From positions 1,054,001-1,118,000 of the forward strand of contig JAHBBC010000002.1 in assembly GCA_019915015.1 (NCBI GenBank): DNA of 64,000 bases. Reading direction: 5' to 3'. Made by a program: the position numbers and the translations under genes. The stretch's first letter is position 1. Each line of letters starts with the position of its first letter. The notes beneath the pieces were generated by a model. The model was not told the DNA's origin, made no database searches, and worked only from the letters and a program-made list of their open reading frames with translations. This document shows positions 1 to 10,085 of this stretch, in pieces. The DNA comes from Auriscalpium vulgare (Eukaryota > Basidiomycota > Agaricomycetes > Russulales > Auriscalpiaceae).

Positions 1-1778
1 TGCCAGCAGACGCGCGCATATGCCGCCCCCGTCAAGAAGGGCCAGACCAAAAAGACTGGATGTGAGTTTGCATCGTTTAGGATTGCTCTGGAGTTTATTC
101 ACTGTGCTTTTGGGTTACCCAGCGCAGAGTTTCAAAGGGAAAGGCAGGGATTCGGGAGGGCAGGCGAAGCGGGAGAAGCGGCTCGGGGTACGTGACACGC
201 GTATAGTCTCTATGCATGCCGCTGACTTTTCTATCGTTCCAGTCGTTCCGTCCCATGCCAGTCGTGCAATTGAAGCATCCGGTGTTTGCGACTGAAGCCA
301 TCGACGAGCTCCAGCTACCCGCATTCGACGCAGTGAGTGGTACTTCGTTCGTACCACTCACAAACTCATGGCTGTCCAAAGGAGCTGGTCTCGAAGAATC
401 CAGGCAAGGCGATGCAATTTCCTCTGCCGGAAAATGATGCCATTCGTATTTTTGGCGTACCTCGAAATGTCCTTGTTGACGTGCGTGATGGATCGCTATA
501 CCGCGGGCGCTGACCTGACAGTCGTGGTGCAGTTTCGAATACTGTCGAAGCCAGCATCGGTCGTCCGTGACGTCACGGTGAAACTCGCTGGGAAGCTACA
601 GCGCGCCAGTCAGCAGTCAAGCGAGGACAACAGGATCGTTCTAGGTGCGTGCGCTACCACTAACCCTGTGACACTTCATAATCAAATCTCCCGTAAAAGC
701 TGGAACGCGAGGCAGCGGGAAAAGCTATCTGTTACTGCAGGCCGTCGAGTACGCAGCATCAGCAGGCTGGATGGTCCTTTACATCCCTCGCGGTACGTGC
801 CGCGCTCCTTCCATCACAGCACGCTGAACATTTTCTGCTTAACAGCCATAAACCTCGTTAATTCGACGTCCGCGTACACATATGATCCGCGCACGCAGAC
901 CTACCAACAGCCCGTCTTCGCATATCAGACGCTGCAACGCTTCCTCACTGTCAACGCCGCCGCTCTCGGGAAACTGTCGACCTCCACACCAGTGGAGATC
1001 GAACGGCGGGAAACACTTCCTGTCGGAACGCCGCTCAAGGATTTGATCGATGTTGGGCTGAAGGACCAGAGCGTCGCGCCGACGGTGCTCGAAGCGCTGT
1101 TGGCGGAGCTCGGGCGGCAGCAAAAGTGCGCACGTCAATTCTTTGTCGGGCTGGATTTGCACTGAACGGTTTTCATAGGTACCCCGTGCTACTCGCGATC
1201 GACGACTTCCAGGCGCTTTTCAGCAAGAGCACGTACCGTGACCCGCACTTTGCGCACATCAAGGCGTGGCACCTGTCCATGCCTCGCCTTCTCCTACAGT
1301 ATGCAAGCGGGCAAAAGACCTTCGTGCGTCCGGTTGTCGCGGCTCACCGCACTCTGCTAACATGTCGAATCCTGGCAGGCTCGCGGCGCGGTGATCGGCG
1401 CGCTCTCTTCTAGCAACACCACCTTCGCGCTCACGGAGGACCTCCGCTACGCACTTGGTTTGCAGCCATACATGCACCCGTCGCCGTACGCGAAGGTTTT
1501 GCCGGAGCTCGCCGCGTACACGCGAGGCATCAGCACCTGGAAGATCCCTGAGAAACTGACCGTCGATGAGGCTGCGGCTCTGTTCGAGGTGTGGAATAAA
1601 GACAAGAGTCTGCATACGCGTGAGTTGCGATGTTTTCGCGCGCCCATGAGGAGTGGCTGACTCGCTGCGTGTTATTCTAGACGTGCCGGACGAGTTCTTC
1701 ATGACGAAGTACTCTGAATCTGGGGGCAACGCAAGAGACTTTGTGTGGAGGGGTTTACTGGCAACGTTGGAGACATAG
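1..1778 (+). CDS. RSM23: Mitochondrial small-ribosomal-subunit GTPase mS29 (DAP3/Rsm23), 5' end outside the window
   Basis: Encodes mS29, the P-loop protein of the mitochondrial small ribosomal subunit. The window opens inside an exon reading RAYAAPVKKGQ, as expected just after a mitochondrial presequence. By splicing I read VLVD-FRILSKPAS (acceptor near 531), a Walker A motif GTRGSGKS (exon from about 706), AVEYAASAGW, then INLVNSTSAYTYDP (exon from about 842). A Walker B-like segment LLAIDDFQALF follows near 1190, then ARGAVIGALSSSN, and the end DFVWRGLLATLET with stop 1776-1778. About six introns of 50-70 nt are needed. The join near 332-402, between PAFDA and the AMQFPLPEND segment, is the least certain and may hide a frame break. 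A partial copy of this gene lies at 7281-7760. The DAP3 family call is firm; exact N-terminal exons are not. Confidence 0.85.
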
Positions 1779-1928
1779 ACTAGCCCCTCCCGTGTGCAGT
1801 CAATCCGTGAGCAGCGAAACTGTGATTTTTTCCCTTCCGCATTAGGTCGACGCAATATTCGTCGCATGCAATTACACTATACATAGGTATTCAAGGGAGA
1901 GTCAATCTACAAACGCGCTCGAGCGCCT

Positions 1929-3582
1929 TCACTCGTCCGCCAGGTGAACGACTGCATACGAGAGGTAGATGCTATCCTCCGAGTACGGCCTTGACTCGTT
2001 CCCTGTATGTGCGACCGGGTCCTCATGCTTGTGGCTCCATTGGGAAGTCGAGGCTGGTAGATTCATCGAGTAAAATGGCACCCTTTTGCCCTTTGTCCCG
2101 CTCACGCGGTTCAACCAAGCTAGGCTTTCATCGGACGCCGCAGGATCGTCCACCTTTCCGATCTCGCCAAAGCTGGTGTCGCCGCGGGAGATTGCATCGA
2201 CATGGGCCGCGGTAAAAGGGTAGACGAGAGCTGTATACGTCTGCATATCGAATCCACCGTCATCGTGGTTTTGGTAGACCTCTGCGGACCATTTGATGAC
2301 GACTGGCAGAAGATGCGCCGAGTGCCCGTCGCGCGTGGCCAGGGCCTCGTAAACGACCGCGTCCAAGCCGTTGAGTCTCTCAGTGCCCATGCAATACTTG
2401 CGCTCCAGCAGGAGGCCGAACGGGGCTGTCAACTTGTCCGTCACGGCTTTGACGCGCTCTAGCTCTCCCGACTTGGTCGCAGCCAGGTTTCCAGGTTCAG
2501 CCGTGGACGTCGCCGGCGGCCGCTGCTGCTGGAAGCGCCCCTGGGGTCGCCGCTGCTAAGGATGCCGCTTGCCTGAACACCTTGAATGCGATGTCGGCGC
2601 GGTATCCTTGCCAGATACGCGTCACACGGTGAGGGACGTCCGGATAGAACGCGACCCATTGACAAGGGTTGTGCAGCATACGAGGGCAGCTCGTCAGCTG
2701 TTTTTCCTCGTCTGTACCAATCTGTAGCACCCAGTCCCAGCTCAAGATGCTTGTTTCCGGTTGAGTCTCCTAGTCCGACGAGGAACGTCCCCACCAAGTC
2801 GGTCTCGGGGGTATCCCGGTGAGCCTCGAAGTGACCATCGGGACCGTAGAGATGGATCTTGTAAGGTTCCGCCTTGACGTCTTCCTGTCCGAAATTCTTG
2901 CTCCAAAGCTGGCTGACAGTGTCGAGAAGAGACTGCGAGACGGAGAACTCGGACGCGGGGATGTCGCGCGCGTCGCGCACATGGGCATCCGAGTCCACCT
3001 TGGTTTTTTGGCTGAGCACGTCGCCGTACCCGGAGATGGCCGCGTTATTGAAGAGCTTGCGCAGTCGACTTTCGGCCTTGGTATTCCTCCCAACGTACGC
3101 GTTCTGCGGTTTGATGTCTACGTCTCACTCGCAACCCTTGCGGGTGACCTTCAGGTGGGAAGATTCGGCCAAGATCCCACTGGCGTGCACCGGAGACTGC
3201 TTGTAAAGCTTCGCCAGCTGCTGGACAATGCGCTGTACGATCGCTGATTGTCAAAGCCGGATCTTATCATACAGGGATACAGGGGACAGAAACTTACCTC
3301 GCTCGACGGCTTTGCTTTCACCACCGCGAGCTCCTCGTCCTCCTCGTCCTCCTCATGCTCGTCCTCCTCGCTACCCTCCTCCACTTCTTCCTCATCCTCA
3401 TCCTTCTCCTCCTCTTCCTCTTGTTCCTCCTCCCCGTCGCCGAGTTCACGTATCACGTCCTGACGACCGACGCGTTCTTTTGTCACGCAACGCCCTATTG
3501 GTCGCACCTTGCTTGGAACCGCGCGGATGGCGAAACTGATCTCTAGTGCGGTACGCTTATCGAACGGCGTTTGAACTTGCAT
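1929..3582 (-). CDS. 2-oxoglutarate/Fe(II) oxygenase, prolyl-4-hydroxylase-like
   Basis: Starts at 3582 with MQVQTPFDKRTALEIS and a long acidic Glu/Asp tract, then an intron (donor near 3295). The next exons read IVQRIVQQLAKLYKQSP, AESRLRKLFNNAAISGYG and PYKIHLYGPDGHFEAHRDT. The HxD of 'AHRD' and the distal 'DVPHRV...GYR' give the His-Asp-His iron triad and the 2-oxoglutarate-binding Arg of the double-stranded beta-helix oxygenases. The C-terminal part (APFGLLLERKY to HLADE, stop at 1929) is a long tail of unknown role. The frame changes twice, near 2740 (after LVGLGDSTG) and near 2530 (after AFKVF). No intron of normal size explains either change, so the gene is either damaged or carries small sequence errors. 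Its substrate cannot be told. It lies tail to tail with the mS29 gene. Confidence 0.7.
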
Positions 3583-4330
3583 CTTGCTGGTAGTTGTACA
3601 GCCTACGGTCAGCGCTGAGTGTCCTATATATCGTATCAGCCCCTGTCGGAATCAAATTAGTAAGAGGGGTGTTCTCCTGTTGCGGGGGGAGGGAGGAGGA
3701 AGTACGAGTTGCGCAAGATGTTTCAAACGTACGCGATGCAGCGACGATGCTAGTGCCAGGCAAGGTGAACGTCTCAGACGGGGAGGTCTAGCGCAGAGTT
3801 TTGTCAACGAAGCCCGCCGACTTGTCGCCGAGTACGAGTCGGTCCAATTAGCCTGGTAAAGGCTGGCATTCAGCGCTAGAGAAATATATTGATAACGGGG
3901 AGGTCATCATTGGTTCCGGGAATGCTGTTGAACCTCTAGCCGCCAGAAGAAAAAGGGGAAAGCGTGGTCGAAGTTGACCTAAGGACGAGTCGCCCCGGCC
4001 CAATGACTATACCGTAGCTATTAGTAGCTTCCCGTCATTCGCGCGCCTCAAAGTTGCTTCCCACAGCACCAGCCCTCGAGCGTTCGATAATCAGTTACTG
4101 TAAAAGGCCAATACTTGGCATTTAAACAGTCAAGACTTATGAAGGAGTCCAAATCCTCGCGGAGCGCGAACGTCGAATGATGATTTCTACTTGACAGAAA
4201 AAATTCTAAATCAACTAAGTACGCTCCTCATTACAGTGTCGGAAGTGGGCCTAACTGAACCGAGTCCTACGCCAACGCAACGATGCCGTTGATGCTGACT
4301 TGGTGCCAGACGACTCGTGGGGGAACCGGC
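3583..4330. other. Intergenic; 3' flank of the repeat-protein gene
   Basis: No coding frame with family or splice support. The last 200 bases or so (from about 4160) resemble 7790-7960, so this stretch is the left copy of the duplicated 3' flank of the two repeat-protein genes. Confidence 0.6.
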
Positions 4331-5769
4331 TCAAGCGAGCGAATCAATAAGCTCGAGCAGGCGGCGCGATAGCGCGACGTCGCCATTGTCGCTTTGAAGT
4401 ACGACGCCTTGGAGGTTTGCGTTGTCGAAGGCGCTATTCGACGCTGTCGCAGCGGGAGGGGGAGGGGGAGGGGCAGTGCTGCCCTGCGCAGCGGACTTGG
4501 TCTTCTTCCTAGAGTGGCGCGTCTCCAAATCCAGGAGCTCGAGCAGGCGGCGCGATAGCGCAACGTCGCCATTGGAGCTTACAGCTACGACGCCTTGGAG
4601 GTTTGCGTTGTTGTTGACGCTGGTCGACGCTGGTGCAACGGGAGGGGCACCGCTGCCCTGCGCAGCGGACTTGGTCTTCTTCCTGGAATGGCGGGCCTGA
4701 AGTGCGACGCCGAAGTGTGGGCCGTCGGCGGTAGTCGACGCTGGCGCAACGGGAGGGGCACTGCTGCCCTGTGCAGCGATCTGGATCTTCTTCCTGTCAC
4801 TAGCATGAGAATGGCGGGTCTCCAAGTCCAGGCGGCGCGACAGCGCTACGTCGCCATTGGAGCTTACAGCTACGACGCCTTGGAGGTTTGCGTTGTTGAA
4901 GGCGCTAGGCGCCGCTGGCGCAACGGGAGGGGCACTGCTGCCCTGCGCAGCGGACTTGGTCTTCTTCCTGGAATGACGGGCCTGAAGTGCGACGCCGAAG
5001 TGTGGGCCGTCGGCGGCAGTCGACGCTGGCGCAACGGGAGGGGCACTGCTGCCCTGCGCAGCGATCTGGATTTTCTTCCTGTCACTAGCATGAGAATGGC
5101 GGGTCTCCAAGTCCAGGCGGCGCGATAGCGCTACGTCGCCGTTGGGGTTGACCAGTACGACGCCTTGGAGGTTTGCGTTGTTGTTGACGCTGGTCGACGC
5201 TGGTGCGACGGGAGGGGCACTGCTGCCCTGCGCAGCGGACTTGGTCTTCTTCTTCTTAGAGTGGCGCGTCTCCAAATCAAGAGGCAGGCGGCGCGACAGC
5301 GCTACGTCGCCATTGTCGCTTTGAAGTACGACGCCTTGGAGGTTTGCGTTGTCGAAGGCGCTAGTCGACGCTGTCGCAGCGGGAGGGGGAGGGGGAGGGG
5401 GAGAGGCACTGCTGCCCTGCGCAGCGGACTTGGTCTTCTTCCTAGAGTGACGGGCCTCTACCGTCGTGGGGCTAGATGCAGATGCAGTGAGCGCTCGTCC
5501 GCAGGGTTGGTGTGAGGATCATACCTTAAGTCTTGGATGAGGCCTTCGTTTTCCAGAGTCTGCAGAACGGTCGTGCATTCATCAATACTGCCTGAAATCT
5601 ATTGTAATGGTGTGAGAGTCGGCCGAGAACGCGAGGCACAATGTAGACGACTTACGCATGCTCTAGCTGCGAGTGTCACGGAGTCCTCGGTGCTGCGCCT
5701 ATGTACGGGCATCGCAGAGGCGGCGGCAATGGCAACGAAGGCCACGAGAAGTTGGGACAAGCGAACCAT
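4331..5769 (-). CDS. Secreted Kex2-processed repeat protein, long copy (442 aa)
   Basis: Three exons join in frame: 5656-5769, 5525-5598 and 4331-5471. The first gives a signal peptide, MVRLSQLLVAFVAIAAASA, followed at once by a dibasic site in PVHRRS. Exon 2 gives SIDECTTVLQTLENE. Exon 3 is an array of imperfect repeats: ARHS-(R/K)KKTKSAAQGS-APPVAPA, then NNANLQGVV...NGDVALSRRL, about six blocks in two alternating types (one with HASDRKKIQIAAQGS and ADGPHFGVALQ). Pairs or runs of basic residues (RR, KK, RKK) fall at regular spacing, as in fungal KEPs, whose peptides are freed by Kex2 in the Golgi. A second, shorter paralogue lies at 7967-8567. The mature peptide and its function are unknown. 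A Ustilago-type repellent, a RiPP precursor or a signalling peptide are all possible; no UstY-like (DUF3328) gene was seen nearby. Confidence 0.82.
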
Positions 5770-5880
5770 GGATGCAGAGATAGGAGTAATGATGATGAGT
5801 TGAAAACGTTACAAATGGGAGCACCGGGCTCAAGCGAATGATAGGTCGTAAAGAGATGAGACAGCCCAGCTGATGAGCTC

Positions 5881-5930
5881 ACAGTTGTTCTGCTGGCCAG
5901 TACTTATACCATACCGCATGCCGCGCGTCG
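5881..5930 (-). promoter_or_regulatory. Likely core promoter of the long repeat-protein gene
   Basis: On the minus strand a TATAAG box (forward 5903-5908) lies about 135 bases before the ATG at 5769. The block around it (CTGGCCAGTACTTATA on the plus strand) is nearly identical to 8691-8720 at the same distance before the paralogue, so both sequence and spacing are kept. Confidence 0.55.
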
Positions 5931-7280
5931 TGATGGAGAGACCGACACCGTCCAAGTGATGGAAGAGATGCGCGTTATGATGGCCAGCCGAGCAACCACA
6001 TGAAGACAGCAGCTACGTATCGTGAAGGTGAAGACATTCCTGGAAAATCGGAGGGCGATGAGCAGGGCATCCCAATCTAGAAATCCAAAGAAGCCCACGG
6101 GCCACCGTTCAGTATCGATGCGATGGAAAGCAGCGAGCGGCTGATTGCGGCCGCGCTAACGCCAAGCTAACGCTATGCATTCAATGTGATGGCTGTGCTA
6201 TGAATCAATATTGCACAGTATCCACCCGAGAGTCGGCAACAGGTCAATTGACCGAGTTCGCCATGTTGGACCGCGAAGTTGCCGCGAAGCGGATGTTTGA
6301 ACAATGATGAGCATGTCGTCCACTAGCACCAGGCCGACCTCTGCGAGCAGAATGACGACTTCCGGACGCCCACGCGTAGAGCACTCTACCATTGTCGAGG
6401 TTCGGCATTTGGGCCTGGAACGGATGGTTACCCACCAGTGATGGAGATCGGCGAGGAGGACTAGAGGCGGCGAGAACGTCCAGCGATGCGCGAGCACTGA
6501 GCACACCGGTCAGCAACGGCGGTTGTTATCCAGTCGCCCAACAGGTAAACGCGCATGCGAAGTCGCGAGACCTCGAGTCAGTGGACCTAGTGCTTGCACC
6601 CTCGAGCTCAGGCTAAGCATACACTCGCGTCGTCAGAGATGTATACCCCACGGACAGCGAGCACAAGTGGGCCTGAGTGAGCGTAGAACTCCAAAGGTAG
6701 TCTCCGTGGCTGACCTTAGACACTGAGACAGTCGTTCTGTTCTGTAAGCTCCAAAGGGTCTGTCGAGAAAGCGCCAATGGATCCGGACGGAACGGCGCCC
6801 AGCCGGGAAATTTCTCACACAGGCCGCCTGCGCGAAATCCGGGCCGCCGCCGGACCTGACGGGTTCACAACGACTCGGAAAACCTTCAACTCTGGGGCAA
6901 CGATATGGCGTCTGTTGAGATCATTGACAGTCAAGCCCACAGGATCAATAACATGTAGTAACGGCCGCCGAGGCAACCGCCGGCGCCGCGATGGGGCACA
7001 CTTTCGTCGCCGACGGCCTCGTTCTCAACGCCCGGCTCAGGCTGCAGGCCGTCGTGGGCAACGAGCGGTGTCGAGCCGTCATTCCAACATTACCGTCGAT
7101 CTGGTATGCGCACAAGCTGCTTCAACGTGCGCGCGTTTCGCTCATGGCAGGGCGCAGTCCGAAAAGACCGCTTTCAAACTCATCGGTCTGGATGTCCCCG
7201 CGGGATGTGGTGTGCACCTCCTCCGACCGCTCTCACCTGCCGCAGCCTGACTTTGGTTCGAGGCGATGTGCTCGTTTTTA
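5931..7280. other. Intergenic; left copy of a diverged duplicated flank
   Basis: No gene recognised. Parts resemble 8870-9240: compare the segment near 6364-6480 with 8890-8990, and 6776-6830 with 9186-9240. Short frames such as 6991-7281 have no recognisable motif. I read this as the 5' flank copied together with the repeat-protein gene and since diverged. Confidence 0.5.
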
Positions 7281-7760
7281 GCGAGAGAAGCGGCTCGGGG
7301 TGCCACGCGTATAGATATCTCGATATGCCGCTGACTTTTTTATCGCTCTAGTCGTTCCGTCAGTGTTCGTACCACTCAGAAACTTGCGCCATTACTATTT
7401 CGCTGGCCCTGACCTGACAGTCGTGGTGCAGTTTCGAATACTGTCGAAGCCAGCATCGGTCATCCGTGACGCCACGGTGAAACTCGTCGGGAAGGTACTG
7501 CGTGCCATCGGCAGTCAAGCGAGAACAGCAGGATCATTCTCAGTGCGTGCGCTACCAACTAAACCTGTGACTTTTGATAACCAGTTTTTCCGTAAAAGCT
7601 GGGACGCAAGGCAGCGGGAAAAGCTGTTTGCTACTGCAGGCTGTCGACTACGCAGCATGAGCAGGTTGGATTGTCTTTTACATCCCTCGCGGTGCGCGCC
7701 GCGCTCCTTGCATCGTTCTCTGCTTGACAGCCATAACCCTCGTTAATTCGACGTCCGCGT
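7281..7760 (+). pseudogene. Broken duplicate of part of the mS29/DAP3 gene
   Basis: Closely resembles about 168-875 of the intact gene, with internal deletions that remove the first coding block and part of the next. Exon pieces are still readable: FRILSKPASVIRDATVKL, then an altered P-loop exon. The intron sequences and splice sites are present, so this is a DNA-level copy, not a retrocopy. Similarity stops at 7760, just after the bases matching the start of the INLVNSTS exon. It cannot encode a working protein. Confidence 0.85.
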
Positions 7761-7966
7761 TGTCGAATCGGCGCGAGGCGAAGTGCAAACGTATAATGAT
7801 GATTTTACTAGCCCCGCCACTGTAAGAAAAAAGCAAATCTCTGCTAATCAACAAGAACTACGCTCCTCATGACAGTGTCAGAAGCGGGTCTTATTGAGCC
7901 GAGTCCTGCGCCAACGCAACAACGCCGTTGATGCTGACGTGTGGACGACCGTGGAAGGGAACGGGC

Positions 7967-8240
7967 TCAAGCGAGCGCACGGCGCGATAGCGCGACGTCG
8001 CCAGTAGAGCTTTGAAGGACGACGCCTTCGGGGATGATCTTTATGCTATGGCGGGCCTCGATATCCTGGAGAAGGCGGCGCGATAGCGCGACGTCGCCAG
8101 TAGAGCTTTGAAGGACGACGCCTTCGGGGATGATCTTTATCCTATGGCGGGCCTCGATATCCTCGAGAAGGCGGCGCGATAGCGCGACGTCGCCAGTGGA
8201 GCTTTGAAGGACCACGCCTTCGGGGATAATCTTTATCCTA
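7967..8240 (-). repeat. Three tandem copies of a coding unit of about 96 bp
   Basis: Near-identical units each containing the bases for GVVLQSSTGDVALSRR. They differ by single bases and by the short linker to the next unit (LEDIEARH, LQDIEARH, ALA). Confidence 0.85.
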
Positions 8241-8567
8241 GGTTGGCGGGCCTCTACCGAGACAGGGCTAAATGCAACAGGCCTAAATGCAAGCACAGTG
8301 AGCGGTCGTCCGCAGACTTTGGGAGGCGATCGTACTTCAAGTCGGCATGCAGAGCCTGCAGAGCGGTCGTGCATTCATCAATACTACCTAAACCCTATGT
8401 GTGATGTTGTAAGAAGCCGCCCGAAAACGCGAGGCACAGGGTAGATGACTTACGCATGCTCTAGCTGCGAGCGTCACAAATCCCTCGGCGCTGCGCTTCT
8501 GCATAGGCATCGCAGAGGCGGCAGTAATGACAACGAAGGCCATGAGAAGTTGAGACAAGCGAGTCAT
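7967..8567 (-). CDS. Secreted Kex2-processed repeat protein, short copy (162 aa)
   Basis: Same gene structure as the long copy: exon 1 8454-8567, exon 2 8336-8394, exon 3 7967-8282, in frame throughout. Exon 1 gives the signal peptide MTRLSQLLMAFVVITAASA, then PMQKRS with a Lys-Arg Kex2 site. Exon 2 gives SIDECTTALQALHADLK. Exon 3 has three copies of a block of about 32 residues containing IKIIPEGVVLQSSTGDVALSRR, each ending in RR. The repeat keeps the GVV-x-x-GDVALSRR core of the long paralogue but lacks the AAQGS/APPVAPA half. A second acceptor 15 bases downstream in exon 3 is also usable. The function of the peptide is unknown. Confidence 0.82.
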
Positions 8568-8687
8568 GGATGATGTGCTGAGATGCGAAGAGATAGAAGT
8601 GATGATGAAGAGTCGAATGAAAGCACCAGGCTCAAGCAAAGTTAGGTCGTGAAGCGAAAGGGCAGCCCAGCTGATGAGTTTACAGTT

Positions 8688-8725
8688 GCTCTGCTGGCCA
8701 GTACTTATATCATACCGCATGGTAC
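8688..8725 (-). promoter_or_regulatory. Likely core promoter of the short repeat-protein gene
   Basis: TATAAG on the minus strand (forward 8704-8709), about 135 bases before the ATG at 8567, inside a block shared with 5881-5920. Confidence 0.55.
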
Positions 8726-8739
8726 GTCGTATAGCACCC

Positions 8740-10085
8740 GCCCTTCAATGGCGAGTATGAGAAACCACCCAGTTCAGTACCTAATCTTACTGTCACCTAG
8801 GAGTCCGAGTGATGGTGGTCTCCGTTGCCGACCTTGCGCGGAAGACAATCGCTTCCGCCAGAAAAAGTGACGGAAGAGATGCGCGTTAAGACGCCCACAC
8901 GCGGAGCACTCTGGATAGCACTGACGAGGTTCGGAATCCGGGCCTAGAAACGGTTGCCCGCCGGCCTTGATGCCAGGAGATACAACAGGTAACGCGAGCG
9001 AAGTCGCAAGACCTCCGAGTCAGGAGAGTGCTTGCACCCTCGGAGTGGCATGCACTCGCGTCCTCAGCGAACCGATGGACAGCGAGCACACAAGTGGGTA
9101 TGAATAAGCGTGGAGCTCCAAAGTCGATGACCGGGTGTCGAGCTCTGTCAAGAAAGCGCGAAAATGAGATATTGAAGATAACGTCGATGGATTCGGACGT
9201 CACCGGACTCAAGTTTCTCACCAAGGCCGCCTGCACTGCGGGGTTGCCACCTCAGCCCAAAGACATCAGATTCAAACAGACAGCGACTTTGCAGCCTATG
9301 CACAGCGTCCATACGGCGTCTGTGAGAAACTCAAGCTCGCGACAAGACACAAGATCACCTTCTCCGGCTTTGCATCGACCACGACAATTTTATTTGTGAT
9401 TGGCATTAGACATGTCCTGCGCGATGGCCCCAATCACCTCGATCTTTGCCACAGGCTGCAATCGCATCCATGATGGAGACTAGAGAATTTAAGACCGCGA
9501 ACGATGGAAATGCACATCGAAGCCCTCGTATGCCACGCTTGTTGACATTTCGGACTGTCATGCTTCGAGAATTGTGATTGGGTCTTGGCCTGTCCGGTGC
9601 GCGGCAGCGTCCCTCAGACGGGAAGCGATGTTGCGATAGCGGCGAGTGTGCTGGAATAAGTCAACGATGCGGGCGGTTAGGTCACCGTTGTAGCTGCGCG
9701 GCAAGCGTCAGTTGCCAGTGACAGAAACAATGCACCCCAGCGATCAGTCTCATTGACAGCGAAGGTTCTGATGTCCGAATAGCCGCCTTCAGGTCGTCTC
9801 CGGATCCCGATGCATCAGGACGAGAAAGATGGGGTTGCTCCATGGCGCCGGTGAGATCTGGCACTGAGACGTCAGTATTTGTAGCGATCAAGGAGGCGGG
9901 CGTCGAGAAGACATCCATCTGTGCGACTGCGAGCGCATTTGAGGCAGATTTGTTTGCTTACCAGCGAGTTTGCGTGTACATATAGGGTGCTCCTGACCAC
10001 GTGAGATTCGACAGAACTACAACATGCATGCGGGCATAACCAAATTCCCGCACTAATATCCAAGAAGTGATCCATCCGTCTAGCG
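8740..10085. other. Intergenic; right copy of the duplicated flank, then unassigned sequence
   Basis: About 8870-9240 is the diverged second copy of the flank seen at 6360-6830. From about 9400 to 10085 only short frames occur, such as 9682-9918 on the minus strand, with no family motif. I see no gene I can support. Confidence 0.45.

Noticed and set aside
839..1162. Minus-strand open frame of 107 codons
   Set aside because: Lies opposite the confirmed mS29 exons and has no motif of its own.
3248..3463. Plus-strand Ser-rich frame
   Set aside because: Antisense shadow of the acidic Glu/Asp tract of the 2OG oxygenase.
4595..5128. Plus-strand repeat frame of 177 codons opposite the long repeat-protein gene
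   Set aside because: Its repetition simply mirrors the coding repeats; no signal peptide or splice support.
4331..5471. CRISPR-like array
   Set aside because: The repeats are coding, imperfect and in frame, and a eukaryotic genome is not expected to hold CRISPR arrays.
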